From an uncultured Lachnospiraceae bacterium (GTDB lineage: Bacteria; Bacillota; Clostridia; Lachnospirales; Lachnospiraceae): DNA of 64,000 nt. Of this stretch, positions 18,079-27,575 are shown in pieces (position 1 is the first letter of the stretch; each line of letters begins with the position of its first letter). The position numbers and the translations under genes are program-made. The notes beneath the pieces were generated by a model. That model ran no database searches. It worked only from the letters and a program-made list of their open reading frames with translations, and was not told where the DNA came from. The stretch spans positions 34,634-98,633 of the forward strand of contig CANPIM010000003.1 in NCBI GenBank assembly GCA_947574135.1. Reading direction: 5' to 3'.

Positions 18079-18990
18079 ATGAAGGAAGCGTATAAATCCG
18101 GCTTTGCCACCCTGGTAGGCAGGCCCAATGTGGGAAAGTCCACCCTGATGAACCGGCTGATTGGGCAGAAGATTGCCATTACCTCTCCCAAGCCCCAGAC
18201 CACCCGGAACCGGATTCAGACGGTCTATACCTGCAAGGAGGGACAGATCGTATTTCTGGACACGCCAGGCATTCATAAGGCTAAGAACAAGCTGGGAGAA
18301 TATATGGTAAATGCGGCAGAGCGCACCTTTCGGGAGGTGGATGTGGTGCTCTGGCTGGTGGAGCCCACGGACTTTGTAGGAGCCGGGGAGCGCCACATTG
18401 CGGAGCAGCTGAAAAAGGGAAATGTGCCGGTGATTCTGGTGATCAATAAGGTGGATCAGGTAAAAAGGGAGGCGCTTTTCGGAGTTATTGACATATACCG
18501 GAAACTCATGGATTTTGCGGAGGTGGTTCCGGTTTCGGCCCTGAAGGGGGAGAATACGGACACTCTGATCCAACAGATTTTCAAATACCTCCCCTATGGT
18601 CCACAGTTTTATGACGAGGACACGGTGACGGATCAGCCCATGCGCCAGATTGTGGCGGAGCTTATCCGGGAAAAGGCCCTGAAATGTCTGGACGAGGAGA
18701 TTCCCCACGGAATTGCCGTGTCCATCGACCGGATGACGGAGCGCAAGGGGGGAAGCCTGGTAGATATTGACGCCACCATTATCTGTGAGAAGGATTCCCA
18801 CAAGGGAATTATCATCGGAAAACAGGGGGCTATGCTGAAAAAGATCGGCAGCGCCGCCCGCTACGAGATAGAGAGGCTTTTGGAGGCTAAGGCGAACCTG
18901 CAGCTGTGGGTAAAGGTGAAAAGGGACTGGCGGGACAGCGATTATCTCATTAGGAATTTTGGCTATGACAAAAAGGATCTGGAGGAGTAG
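18079..18990 (+). CDS. era: GTPase Era
   Basis: 303 residues from the ATG at 18079; an upstream in-frame ATG at 18043 would add 12 basic residues not typical of the family and its ribosome site is too close. G1 is GRPNVGKST, G2/switch includes PQTTRNRIQ, G3 DTPGIH, G4 NKVD, G5 SALKG. The C-terminal KH domain has ICEKDSHKGIIIGKQGAMLKKIG. Era binds 16S rRNA and supports 30S assembly. The order era, small YqzL-like gene, recO is conserved in Firmicutes. Confidence 0.97.
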   Translation: MKEAYKSGFATLVGRPNVGKSTLMNRLIGQKIAITSPKPQTTRNRIQTVYTCKEGQIVFLDTPGIHKAKNKLGEYMVNAAERTFREVDVVLWLVEPTDFVGAGERHIAEQLKKGNVPVILVINKVDQVKREALFGVIDIYRKLMDFAEVVPVSALKGENTDTLIQQIFKYLPYGPQFYDEDTVTDQPMRQIVAELIREKALKCLDEEIPHGIAVSIDRMTERKGGSLVDIDATIICEKDSHKGIIIGKQGAMLKKIGSAARYEIERLLEAKANLQLWVKVKRDWRDSDYLIRNFGYDKKDLEE

Positions 18991-19114
18991 GCGAAAGGTC
19001 TGGCAGGGACCTGTCAAGGCGGTTTTTGCAAATTTCTGCTGGCAGATTTTACGAGGATAGAACCCTGACCTGGGGGAGAAGCTAGTTTTATCAGGATAAA
19101 AGGGGCGATGTAAA

Positions 19115-19279
19115 ATGGAAGCAGAGTGGGAGCAGTTTGAACTAACCGGCAGTGTAGAGGCTTACTTAAGCTACAGACAGAAGGACCCGGCGGGGGAGCA
19201 GGCCGTGACGGACTGTGCAGAACCCCGGGAAAGCATGGGCGTGGAGAATGAGGGAACAGAAGCATGGGACAGACAGTGA
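19115..19279 (+). CDS. YqzL-like small protein between era and recO
   Basis: 54 residues: it opens MEAEWEQFELTGSVEAYLSY, matching the W-x-x-F-x-x-TG-x3-YL-x-Y pattern of the small YqzL family found between era and recO. Ribosome site AGGGGCG lies upstream. Its last 16 bases overlap the recO start in another frame, suggesting translational coupling. The acidic C-terminal half is less conserved. Function is unknown. Confidence 0.7.
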   Translation: MEAEWEQFELTGSVEAYLSYRQKDPAGEQAVTDCAEPRESMGVENEGTEAWDRQ

Positions 19280-19929
19280 GCCTGATAGGTTTGGTATTGG
19301 CAGCCTATCCCTATGGGGACTATGATAAGCGGCTGGTGATGCTGACAAGGGAGCGGGGAAAGGTGACGGTTTTTGCAAAGGGAGCCCGGAGACCCAACAG
19401 CTCCCTGTTAGCCGTATCCAAGCCCTTTGTCTTTGGGGAGTTTCTGCTCTATGAGGGACGAAGCTCCTTTAACTTGATGCAGGCCAGGGTTACCCAGTAT
19501 TTTGAGGAGCTTTCCCAGGATATGGAGGCGGCCTGCTATGGCTGCTATTTTTGTGAGATTGCGGACTATTACACCAGGGAGGCCAACGATGAGGCGGAAA
19601 TGCTCAAGCTTTTGTATCAGTCCTTGCGGGCTTTGACAAAAAAGAGCATTCCCCGGTCCCTTTCCCGCTGTATCTACGAGCTTCGGGCCCTGGTGATCAA
19701 CGGGGAATGCCCTGTGGACTTTGAGAAGCTGGAGCTCTCTCCCTCCGCTCTTTACACCCTCCGATACATAACGGCATCTCCCCTGGAAAAGCTCTACACC
19801 TTTACGGTGTCCCCGGAGGTGCTGGGAGAGGTGGAGGGGGTGCTGAGGCAATACCGGAAGCTTTATCTGGAGGGACAGTATAAGTCCCTGGAGGTGCTTC
19901 GGGTGCTTTCTCAGGAAAAAACGTCTTGA
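19264..19929 (+). CDS. recO: DNA repair protein RecO
   Basis: 221 residues, slightly shorter than the usual 240-250. The N-terminal OB fold has GLVLAAYPYGDYDKRLVMLTRERGK and VFAKGARRPNS, followed by the helical domain. The four-Cys zinc site found in many RecO proteins is not present as CxxC pairs; scattered Cys residues remain. RecO loads RecA on SSB-coated DNA with RecR. Its start overlaps the YqzL-like gene. Confidence 0.9.
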   Translation: MGQTVSLIGLVLAAYPYGDYDKRLVMLTRERGKVTVFAKGARRPNSSLLAVSKPFVFGEFLLYEGRSSFNLMQARVTQYFEELSQDMEAACYGCYFCEIADYYTREANDEAEMLKLLYQSLRALTKKSIPRSLSRCIYELRALVINGECPVDFEKLELSPSALYTLRYITASPLEKLYTFTVSPEVLGEVEGVLRQYRKLYLEGQYKSLEVLRVLSQEKTS

Positions 19930-19954
19930 AAAAAAAGGAAAAAGACGTTATACT
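19926..19954 (+). promoter_or_regulatory. Promoter of the lipoprotein gene
   Basis: TTGAAA at 19926-19931, a 17-base spacer and TATACT at 19949-19954. The -35 overlaps the recO stop. An inverted pair ACGTCTT / AAGACGT brackets the -35 region (19921-19948). Confidence 0.65.
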
Positions 19955-20007
19955 AAACGTACCCTTTCTTGCCTTTTCAGGAGAGGGGAAAATGGAGGGA
20001 GTTCATT

Positions 20008-20631
20008 ATGAAAAAATTTCTACATATAGGAATGTGGATTTTGCTAGTGGTGCTTCTTGTCGGCTGTGCCAAATTTGACCCCCAGGAGGATGCTGTGACC
20101 GTGGACAAAAAGGGAAGGGTTGTCCGGGTGTTTGCGGATGAATTTCTGGACGAGGCAGGGCAGGCCTATGACGTGGAGGAGATCAGAGCCATGATGGAGC
20201 AGGAGCTGTCCGTCTACAACCGGAAGTTCGGGGTGGATCATGTGATCCTGGAGGAATGTACCTGGGAGAACGGACTCTTGCGGATCCAGATTGCCTGTGA
20301 CGAGGCCAAGTATTATGTGGACTACTGCGGCTATTACAACGATGACTTTTCCACAGAGGAGACGGATGTGGAGTTCTTTGCAGGCACGGTGGGAGAGGCC
20401 GGGGCGTATGATTTCGGTGTTCCCTTTCTAGATACTGCCGGCCAGGCCGTGGAGGCCGGGGAGGTGCTGGAGAATGCCAATAGCCGGGTGATTATTTTAA
20501 ATGAGCCCATTTTGGTGGAAACCCAGGGGAACATCCTGTATACCAGCAATAATGTGGAGCTTTTGGGAAAAAAGCAGGCCAGGGTAATGGCCAGCGACGG
20601 ATTGGAGAGAGCCTATATTATTTATAAATAA
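20008..20631 (+). CDS. Putative lipoprotein, function unknown
   Basis: 207 residues from ATG 20008 (ribosome site GGAGG). A signal peptide ends in the lipobox LLVGC at residues ~16-20, so it should be lipid-anchored outside the membrane. The mature part is acidic, with alternating beta-like segments such as DHVILEECTWENGLLRIQI and ANSRVIILNEPILVETQGN; no catalytic motif is apparent. It is expressed from its own promoter, between recO and glyQS. I do not recognise the family. Confidence 0.72.
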   Translation: MKKFLHIGMWILLVVLLVGCAKFDPQEDAVTVDKKGRVVRVFADEFLDEAGQAYDVEEIRAMMEQELSVYNRKFGVDHVILEECTWENGLLRIQIACDEAKYYVDYCGYYNDDFSTEETDVEFFAGTVGEAGAYDFGVPFLDTAGQAVEAGEVLENANSRVIILNEPILVETQGNILYTSNNVELLGKKQARVMASDGLERAYIIYK

Positions 20632-20713
20632 TCCAACGGCAAAGGGACTTTACCCTTCAGAGCCATTGCGCAGCGATTTAAATAAAAAATCAATAGTAAG
20701 AGGAGAATAAGTT

Positions 20714-22102
20714 ATGGAAAAAACCATGGAGAAAATTGTGGCCCTGGCCAAGGCCAGAGGCTTTGTGTATCCGGGCTCCGAGATTTATGGCGGACTGGCC
20801 AATACCTGGGATTACGGCAATCTGGGCGTGGAGCTGAAAAACAATGTGAAGCGGGCCTGGTGGAAGAAATTTGTCCAGGAGAATCCTCACAATGTGGGCG
20901 TGGACTGCGCCATTCTCATGAATCCCCAGACCTGGGTGGCTTCCGGTCATCTGGGAGGCTTTTCGGATCCCTTAATGGACTGCAGGAGCTGCAAGGAGCG
21001 GTTCCGGGCGGATAAGCTTATCGAGGACTACCTGGAGGAGCAGGGCATGACTATAGAGGGATCGGTGGATGCCTGGAGCCAGGAGGAGATGAAGAACTTT
21101 GTGGAGGAGCATCAGATTCCCTGCCCCTCCTGCGGAAAGCATGATTTTACCGATATCCGTCAGTTTAACCTGATGTTTAAGACCTTCCAGGGGGTTACGG
21201 AGGATGCCAAGAATACGGTGTATCTCCGCCCGGAGACAGCTCAGGGTATCTTTGTAAACTTTAAGAATGTACAGCGGACCTCCCGGAAAAAGGTGCCCTT
21301 TGGCATTGGCCAGATTGGAAAGGCCTTCCGCAACGAGATCACGCCGGGGAACTTTACCTTCCGCACCCGGGAATTTGAGCAGATGGAGCTGGAGTTTTTC
21401 TGCAAGCCGGGAACGGATCTGGAGTGGTTCGCCTACTGGAAGCAGTATTGCATTGACTGGCTCAAATCCCTTGGCATGAAGGACGAGGAGCTGCGGGCCA
21501 GAGACCATTCTCCCGAGGAGCTGTGCTTCTACAGCAAGGCTACCACGGATCTGGAGTTCCTGTTCCCCTTTGGCTGGGGCGAGCTGTGGGGCATTGCAGA
21601 CCGGACGGATTATGATTTGACCCAGCACCAGAATGTGTCCGGGGAGGATATGTCCTACTTTGACGATGAGATGAAGGAAAAATATGTGCCCTATGTCATT
21701 GAGCCCTCCCTGGGTGCAGATCGGGTAGTGCTGGCCTTCCTGTGCGCGGCCTACGACGAGGAGGAGCTGGAGGGCGGCGATATGCGCACGGTTTTAAGGT
21801 TCCATCCGGCCCTGGCTCCCGTAAAGATTGGGGTGCTGCCTTTGTCCAAAAAGCTTAACGAGGGAGCGGAGAAGGTTTATGCCCAGCTCTGCAAGAGCTA
21901 TACCTGTGAATTTGACGACAGAGGAAATATTGGCAAGCGCTACCGCCGGCAGGATGAGATTGGTACGCCGTTCTGCGTGACCTATGACTTTGAGTCGGAG
22001 ACTGACGGGGCTGTGACAGTGCGGGATCGGGATTCCATGGCCCAGGAGCGGATTCAGATAGGAGATCTGGAGCGTTACTTTGCAGAGAAGCTGGCCTTCT
22101 AA
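20714..22102 (+). CDS. glyQS: Glycyl-tRNA synthetase, single-chain alpha2 type
   Basis: 462 residues, class II. It opens [38 protein letters not shown], here quoted only as its key parts [11 protein letters not shown] and [11 protein letters not shown] zinc-binding insertion CRSCKERF with CPSCGKHDF is present. Motif 2 is [21 protein letters not shown], motif 3 [14 protein letters not shown]. It ligates glycine to tRNA-Gly. No T-box was found in the 82-base leader. Ribosome site AGAGGAGAA precedes the ATG. Confidence 0.96.
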   Translation: MEKTMEKIVALAKARGFVYPGSEIYGGLANTWDYGNLGVELKNNVKRAWWKKFVQENPHNVGVDCAILMNPQTWVASGHLGGFSDPLMDCRSCKERFRADKLIEDYLEEQGMTIEGSVDAWSQEEMKNFVEEHQIPCPSCGKHDFTDIRQFNLMFKTFQGVTEDAKNTVYLRPETAQGIFVNFKNVQRTSRKKVPFGIGQIGKAFRNEITPGNFTFRTREFEQMELEFFCKPGTDLEWFAYWKQYCIDWLKSLGMKDEELRARDHSPEELCFYSKATTDLEFLFPFGWGELWGIADRTDYDLTQHQNVSGEDMSYFDDEMKEKYVPYVIEPSLGADRVVLAFLCAAYDEEELEGGDMRTVLRFHPALAPVKIGVLPLSKKLNEGAEKVYAQLCKSYTCEFDDRGNIGKRYRRQDEIGTPFCVTYDFESETDGAVTVRDRDSMAQERIQIGDLERYFAEKLAF

Positions 22103-22270
22103 AAGAGGGCGGCAGAAGGGAGAGCGGCGGAGGCTGTTTTCCCCTGAGGACGGTATCACTCTCCCGTACAGTGGCCATGCTCTTCCGGAAGCAGAAGATT
22201 CCACCGGGGAAGCTTGGCACGGGGGACTGTGAAATATTTTTAATGAGAGAAAATACGGAGGTAAGAGAAG

Positions 22271-23515
22271 ATGAAGGGAAATATTATCGTAGGTCAGTCC
22301 GGCGGACCGACTGCAGTGATTAATTCCAGCCTGGCCGGCGTGGTGAGCGCAGCCATGGAGCTGGGCGTGGAGAAAATCTATGGCATGCATCACGGCATCC
22401 AGGGATTTCTGGCAGAGGATATTGTGGATATTCGGGATTATGTGAAGGGTCAGGAGGACATTGAGCTCTTAAAGAGAACGCCCTCCTCCTTCCTGGGCTC
22501 CTGCCGTTATAAGCTGCCCAAGATCGAGGGCAACGAGGAAGTTTATGACAAGATGTTTGAGATTATGGAGAAGTACAATATCGAATGTCTGTTCTATATT
22601 GGCGGCAATGATTCCATGGACACCATTAAGATGCTGTCCGACTATGCGGCTATGAAGGGAAAGCCCCAGAGATTTATGGGCGTGCCCAAGACCATTGATA
22701 ACGATCTGCCCATTACGGATCACTGCCCGGGCTACGGCTCTGCTGCCAAATATATTGCGGCTTCCTTAAAGGAGATTATCCGGGACAATGCAAGCTTTGG
22801 TATCGAGAAGCCCACGGTTCTCATCTGCGAGATTATGGGACGTCATGCGGGTTGGCTCACCGCTGCGGCTGCTCTGTCCAGAGATGTGGACTGCGAGGGT
22901 CCGGATCTTATTTACCTGCCGGAGGTTCCCTTTGACATGGACAAGTTTATGGACAAGGTCAAGGATCTGGCCGCAAAGAAGTCCTCTGTGGTTATCGCCG
23001 TGTCCGAGGGCGCAAAGCTAGCCGACGGGCGCTTTGTGTGTGAGCTGGGCAATGCCTCTGATTTTGTGGATGCCTTTGGCCACAAGCAGCTTTCCGGCTG
23101 TGCGGCTACCCTGGCCAACAAGGTGGCGGCGGAGACAGGTCTTAAGACCCGGGCCGTGGAGTTTTCCACCCTCCAGAGAGCAGCCACTCATATTGCATCC
23201 CTCACCGATATCAACGAGGCCTTCAACGTGGGCTATCTGGCCTGCAAGGCAGCAGACGAGGGCAAGACCGGCATGATGATCACCATCAATGTGGACAGCC
23301 GGGCACCTTATCAGGTCTCCTATGGCATCTATGACATTCATGCCATTGCAAATGTGGAGCGTCCTGTTCCCGCCGAGTGGATCACCGAGGACGGCTGCGA
23401 TGTGAACGAGGGCTATGAGGCCTATGCCCGTCCCCTGATTATGGGAGAGCTGCAGCCCATTATGGTGAACGGACTTCCCCGTCATCTGGTGTTGAAAAGA
23501 GATACCTATCGTTAG
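22271..23515 (+). CDS. pfp: Pyrophosphate-dependent phosphofructokinase
   Basis: 414 residues, longer than ATP-type bacterial PfkA. Motifs: GQSGGPTAVINSSLAGV, IGGNDSMDTIKML (the Asn-Asp pair in place of the Gly of ATP enzymes marks PPi use), PKTIDNDL at the fructose-6-P site, and MGRHAGWLTAAAAL. It phosphorylates fructose-6-P with PPi, reversibly. With ppdK immediately downstream it forms a PPi-linked glycolysis pair that saves ATP, common in anaerobes. Ribosome site GGAGG lies upstream. Confidence 0.93.
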   Translation: MKGNIIVGQSGGPTAVINSSLAGVVSAAMELGVEKIYGMHHGIQGFLAEDIVDIRDYVKGQEDIELLKRTPSSFLGSCRYKLPKIEGNEEVYDKMFEIMEKYNIECLFYIGGNDSMDTIKMLSDYAAMKGKPQRFMGVPKTIDNDLPITDHCPGYGSAAKYIAASLKEIIRDNASFGIEKPTVLICEIMGRHAGWLTAAAALSRDVDCEGPDLIYLPEVPFDMDKFMDKVKDLAAKKSSVVIAVSEGAKLADGRFVCELGNASDFVDAFGHKQLSGCAATLANKVAAETGLKTRAVEFSTLQRAATHIASLTDINEAFNVGYLACKAADEGKTGMMITINVDSRAPYQVSYGIYDIHAIANVERPVPAEWITEDGCDVNEGYEAYARPLIMGELQPIMVNGLPRHLVLKRDTYR

Positions 23516-23597
23516 GACAGAGCTGTCTGCGAGGGCCAAATTTCTCAGAAAAGCAACACGATTTGAGAGAAAATAGAGTAAGAAGATTTTAATACAG

Positions 23598-23628
23598 AAA
23601 ATCGGGCGGGAAAACTGCCCGATTTTTC
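23598..23628 (+). terminator. Terminator after pfp
   Basis: Perfect stem AAATCGGGC / GCCCGATTT with loop GGGAAAACT, followed by T residues. Confidence 0.88.
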
Positions 23629-23738
23629 TGGCTTTTCTGTTTTCTTTGAGCCTTTTGCCTGGGGAGACGCTTTTTTGTGAGATTTGTACAGATTTTGTGC
23701 ATTTTGTGCATTTTTTGTAAAGGTTTCCAAAAATCCCC

Positions 23739-23797
23739 TTGACAATTTTTGCATATGTGATATGCTAATTATGTGCGCAGGGTTTGGTCGTTGACCA
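23739..23797 (+). promoter_or_regulatory. ppdK promoter and small leader palindrome
   Basis: TTGACA at 23739-23744, a 16-base spacer and TATGCT at 23761-23766. Shortly downstream TGGTC-GTT-GACCA (23785-23797) forms a small perfect hairpin, bracketed by GCGC elements and followed by six T residues around 23810. A leader attenuator or operator is possible; only the promoter is well supported. Confidence 0.6.
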
Positions 23798-23859
23798 CAC
23801 TAAGGCGCTTTTTTATTTGCCTGAAAAAGCGGGAAGAACGAATATTAGGAGGGAATAAG

Positions 23860-26481
23860 ATGGCAAAATGGGTTTATCTGTTTAAAGAGGGAGACGCCAG
23901 TATGAGAAATCTGCTGGGCGGCAAGGGAGCAAACCTGGCGGAGATGACCAACCTGGGGCTTCCGATTCCACAGGGATTTACAGTGACGACCGAGGCTTGC
24001 ACGGATTATTACGAAAATGACAAACGGATTTCCAGCGAGGTGCTGGGCCAGATTAACGCGGCGCTTGTATTTCTGGAGGGGATGCAGGGAAAGAAATTTG
24101 GCGATACGGAGGATCCCCTTTTGGTTTCCGTCCGTTCCGGTGCACGGGCATCCATGCCGGGTATGATGGATACCATCCTGAATCTGGGACTGAACGATGT
24201 TTCCGTGGAGGGCTTTGCAAAGAAAACCGGAAATCCCCGGTTTGCGTATGATTCCTACCGCCGGTTTATTCAGATGTATTCCGACGTGGTCATGGAGGTT
24301 CCCAAGTCCTACTTTGAGAAGATTATCGATGAGGTGAAGGAAAAGAAGGGGGTCAAGTTTGACACAGAGCTCACTGCGGAGGATTTAAAGGAGCTTATTG
24401 CCCGGTTTAAGGCTGTCTACAAGGAGGCCAAGGAGGAGGAATTTCCACAGGATCCCAAGGAACAGCTTTTGGGCGCCGTACAGGCGGTGTTCCGTTCCTG
24501 GGACAACCCCCGTGCCATTGTATATCGCCGCATGAACGACATTCCCGGGGACTGGGGAACGGCCGTAAACGTGCAGGCTATGGTATTTGGAAATATGGGC
24601 GACACCTCTGGTACCGGTGTGGCCTTTACCCGGAATCCTGCTACCGGTGAGAAGGGGATTTTCGGGGAGTATCTGATCAATGCCCAGGGTGAGGATGTGG
24701 TAGCCGGCGTGCGTACCCCTCAGCCCATTACCAAGATGCAGGAGGATCTGCCGGAGTGCTATGAGGAGTTCCTGCGCATTGCCAAGAAGCTTGAGAATCA
24801 CTACCGGGATATGCAGGATATGGAGTTTACCATTCAGGAGGGCAAGCTTTACTTCCTCCAGACCAGAAGCGGAAAGCGCACGGCTCCTGCGGCTCTGCAG
24901 ATTGCCTGCGATCTGGTGGATGAGGGCATGATTTCCCAGGAGGAGGCTGTGCTGCGCATTGAGGCCAAGTCTCTGGATCAGCTGCTGCATCCAACCTTTG
25001 ATCCGGAAGCTTTGAAGGCCGGGGAGGTTATCGGCGAGGCGCTGCCTGCATCTCCGGGTGCGGCGGCCGGCAAGGTATACTTTACCGCTGAGGAGGCCAA
25101 GGCAGCCTTTGAGGCTGGAGAGCGGGTTATTCTGGTGCGTCTGGAGACCTCTCCGGAGGATATTGAGGGAATGCATGCGGCCCGTGGTATTCTCACGGTT
25201 CGGGGCGGCATGACCAGCCATGCGGCTGTGGTGGCCCGGGGTATGGGAACTTGCTGTGTATCCGGCTGCGGCGAGATCAAGATCTCCGAGGAAGAGAAAT
25301 GGTTTGAGCTGGGCGGACATCATTTTGTGGAGGGAGATTATATTTCCCTGGACGGCACCACCGGTAAGATCTACAAGGGAGATATCGCTACCAAGGATGC
25401 GGCGATCACCGGCAATTTCCAGCGGATTATGGGCTGGGCGGACAAGTTCCGCCGTCTCCAGGTGCGCACCAATGCGGACACCCCGGAGGATACCCAAAAT
25501 GCAGTGCATCTGGGAGCAGAGGGCATTGGTCTGTGCAGAACAGAACATATGTTCTTTAATCCGGAGCGGATTCCCAAGATTCGCAAGATGATTCTGTCTG
25601 ACAATCAGGAGGCCAGAGAGGCGGCCCTTATGGAGCTGCTTCCCTTCCAGAAGGAGGACTTTAAGGCTATGTATAAGGCTCTGAAGGGACGTCCCATGAC
25701 GGTTCGCTATCTGGATCCGCCTCTTCATGAGTTTGTTCCCACCGAGGAGGAGGACATTCGCGCGCTGGCTGAGGACATGGGATTGTCCGTGGAGTCTGTA
25801 AAGGCAAAATGTACGGAGCTTCATGAGTTTAATCCCATGATGGGTCACCGCGGCTGCCGTCTGGCTGTTACCTATCCGGAAATCGCCAAGATGCAGACCA
25901 GGGCTGTCATGGAGGCGGCCATTGAGGTGGAGCGTGAGGAGGGCTTTGACATTATTCCCGAGATCATGATTCCTCTGGTAGGTGAGCGCAAGGAGCTGAA
26001 ATTTGTGAAGGAGATCGTGGAGGAGACCGCAGAGCTGGTGAAGAAGGAGAAGGGCTCCGACATCCAGTATCGGGTGGGCACCATGATTGAGATTCCAAGA
26101 GCCGCTCTGACCGCGGACGAGATTGCCAAGGAGGCAGAGTTCTTCTCCTTTGGAACCAACGACCTGACCCAGATGACCTTTGGCTTCTCCAGGGATGACT
26201 CCGGCAAGTTCCTGGATTCCTACTACAAGGCAAAGATTTACGAGTCCGATCCCTTTGCACGTTTGGATCAGAACGGCGTAGGCAAGCTGGTGCAGATGGC
26301 AGCCGAGCTGGGACGCGCTACTCGCCCGGACATCAAGCTTGGAATCTGTGGAGAGCACGGCGGAGATCCCTCTTCCGTGGAATTCTGTCACAGGGTGGGA
26401 CTGAATTATGTGTCCTGCTCGCCTTACCGGGTGCCCATTGCCAGACTGGCGGCGGCCCAGGCGGCGTTGAATAATAAGTAA
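23860..26481 (+). CDS. ppdK: Pyruvate, phosphate dikinase
   Basis: 873 residues, full length. Start ATG 23860 follows AGGAGGGAATAAG. The N-terminal ATP-grasp domain has GGKGANLAEMTNLGLPIPQGFT and RSGARASMPGMMDTILNLG; the phosphohistidine domain has the catalytic His in GGMTSHAAVVARGMG; the C-terminal TIM barrel has GLCRTEHMFF, GTNDLTQMTFGFSRDD and GICGEHGGDPSS. It interconverts pyruvate, ATP and Pi with PEP, AMP and PPi. The PPi it produces or uses links it to the neighbouring PPi-dependent phosphofructokinase. Confidence 0.97.
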   Translation: MAKWVYLFKEGDASMRNLLGGKGANLAEMTNLGLPIPQGFTVTTEACTDYYENDKRISSEVLGQINAALVFLEGMQGKKFGDTEDPLLVSVRSGARASMPGMMDTILNLGLNDVSVEGFAKKTGNPRFAYDSYRRFIQMYSDVVMEVPKSYFEKIIDEVKEKKGVKFDTELTAEDLKELIARFKAVYKEAKEEEFPQDPKEQLLGAVQAVFRSWDNPRAIVYRRMNDIPGDWGTAVNVQAMVFGNMGDTSGTGVAFTRNPATGEKGIFGEYLINAQGEDVVAGVRTPQPITKMQEDLPECYEEFLRIAKKLENHYRDMQDMEFTIQEGKLYFLQTRSGKRTAPAALQIACDLVDEGMISQEEAVLRIEAKSLDQLLHPTFDPEALKAGEVIGEALPASPGAAAGKVYFTAEEAKAAFEAGERVILVRLETSPEDIEGMHAARGILTVRGGMTSHAAVVARGMGTCCVSGCGEIKISEEEKWFELGGHHFVEGDYISLDGTTGKIYKGDIATKDAAITGNFQRIMGWADKFRRLQVRTNADTPEDTQNAVHLGAEGIGLCRTEHMFFNPERIPKIRKMILSDNQEAREAALMELLPFQKEDFKAMYKALKGRPMTVRYLDPPLHEFVPTEEEDIRALAEDMGLSVESVKAKCTELHEFNPMMGHRGCRLAVTYPEIAKMQTRAVMEAAIEVEREEGFDIIPEIMIPLVGERKELKFVKEIVEETAELVKKEKGSDIQYRVGTMIEIPRAALTADEIAKEAEFFSFGTNDLTQMTFGFSRDDSGKFLDSYYKAKIYESDPFARLDQNGVGKLVQMAAELGRATRPDIKLGICGEHGGDPSSVEFCHRVGLNYVSCSPYRVPIARLAAAQAALNNK

Positions 26482-26482
26482 A

Positions 26483-26496
26483 AGAACAAATGTTCT
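26483..26496. promoter_or_regulatory. LexA-like palindrome without an adjacent gene
   Basis: AGAACAAATGTTCT, a perfect inverted repeat, matches GAAC-N4-GTTC, the core of the Gram-positive LexA box. It lies just after the ppdK stop. No plus-strand gene follows, and the next genes are decayed and point the other way, so it may have lost its target. Confidence 0.45.
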
Positions 26497-26521
26497 TGCT
26501 TTTGCAGAAATGAACCAAATC

Positions 26522-26560
26522 GAGGACCTTGGAGGAGTGCACCTTCAAGGTCCTCTTTCT
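26522..26560 (+). terminator. Terminator after ppdK
   Basis: Perfect nine-base stem GAGGACCTT / AAGGTCCTC with a 16-base loop, followed by a T-rich run. Confidence 0.85.
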
Positions 26561-26610
26561 CTCCTTTTTCTCCTGGTAGTAGAAAGAGAAAAAATGGGTG
26601 TTTTTCAAAT

Positions 26611-26983
26611 AGGTTCTGCTGCCATTTGAGAGTGTGGCTGTAAGGATACTTTTACAGACGTTAATATGCTCACAAATAATAATTGCTTTTAATGTTTCCA
26701 TGCTCTATCCGAAGAAAACGCTCCAAACATATTTTTCATGTCCGCGGGTGCATTCACACAGCATATTTGCATTCTTTGAAATCTCAGATGCCATAGACCA
26801 GGAGCATTTTTCTTTGCCAAGATGTATGACAATGCCATCCTCGGCCTCCGTTATTTTTACTGGCATATTTTCGTTTAGGAAAGCGGCATAATCTGCAAGT
26901 GTCGCACAGTTTGAAGCGGCGGCCTTCAACGGAACGATTTCCTCTTCCGCTTTTTTCGTGCGGCACATCCCTTTCCATAGCAT
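26611..26983 (-). pseudogene. Cysteine-containing protein fragment with amber stop
   Basis: The frame from ATG 26983 encodes KGMCRTKKAEEEIVPLK, then EKCSWSMASEIS and LCECTRGHEKYVW, ending FFG at a TAG (26705-26707). The same frame continues after the amber codon with SMETLKAIIICEHINVCK, which reads as a natural C-terminus, so the stop looks secondary. Upstream the same frame also meets a TGA soon before the ATG, although coding-like residues continue (CRLYTEMLWKG). The spacing of Cys and His suggests a metal- or ligand-binding domain; the family is not assigned. A remnant. Confidence 0.5.
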
Positions 26984-26984
26984 T

Positions 26985-27575
26985 TCAGTATACAGGCGGC
27001 ATCAGGACTTTGCGTTTCAGTGAGATCAGGCGGAAACTTCCATTTGTTACAGAAGCTAATAGTATTTTCTGATATGGAAGGTGGTGATGAGAGAGGGAAG
27101 AGGAGACATAACAGGTATCATAGGAGCCTTGTTTCTTATTATTCCTTAAATAGTAGTATCTATCTGAATCATCATAATCACCATAATAGATAATTGCAAA
27201 ATCGCATCCATAGCGTATTTTTTTATACTTCTTATCAGCAACCTTTATTGTAATGGCGGATGTTGAGTCTTTAGGAAATGAGTATTGTGTTCCCCGTAAT
27301 GCCGTTTTAAAGGAATCTATAAAATTTTGCTTAATAATATTCGCTTTGTAATAATACCCATTTCCTGGATGCGGGATAATAAGATTATAGTCAAAATCAA
27401 ATCCTTTATTTCCGCCTTGGATTCGGGTAACAAGATGCCATCTTCCGCTGCCAATTAGGTGGAACTGGAATGTTAGACCATAGTTTTTTCTCATCTCGAT
27501 TTGAGTACGCTTAATGATCTCTTCAAGTTCTTTTCTAATGGGGGCATATTCAGACTTTTTTACATATTCATACAT
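26985..27575 (-). pseudogene. Nucleotidyltransferase-like protein, C-terminus lost
   Basis: 196 codons, with ribosome site AAGGAGATAT before the ATG. FHLIGSGRWHLVTRIQGG followed by FDFDYNLIIP resembles the polymerase-beta nucleotidyltransferase pattern: G-S, then D-x-D, with a possible third carboxylate in CDFAIIYYGDYDD. After NNKKQGSY the sequence turns into low-complexity Ser/His-rich text unlike the first 150 residues, suggesting a frameshift or deletion junction. The nucleotidyltransferase call is an inference from motif layout. Confidence 0.45.

Noticed and set aside
20632..20713. T-box or glycine riboswitch upstream of glyQS
   Set aside because: The leader is only 82 bases and lacks the T-box core and any tandem glycine aptamer pattern.
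24385..26391. 668-codon open frame antisense to ppdK
   Set aside because: It mirrors codon bias of ppdK, has no ribosome site or recognisable domain, and the sense gene is unambiguous.
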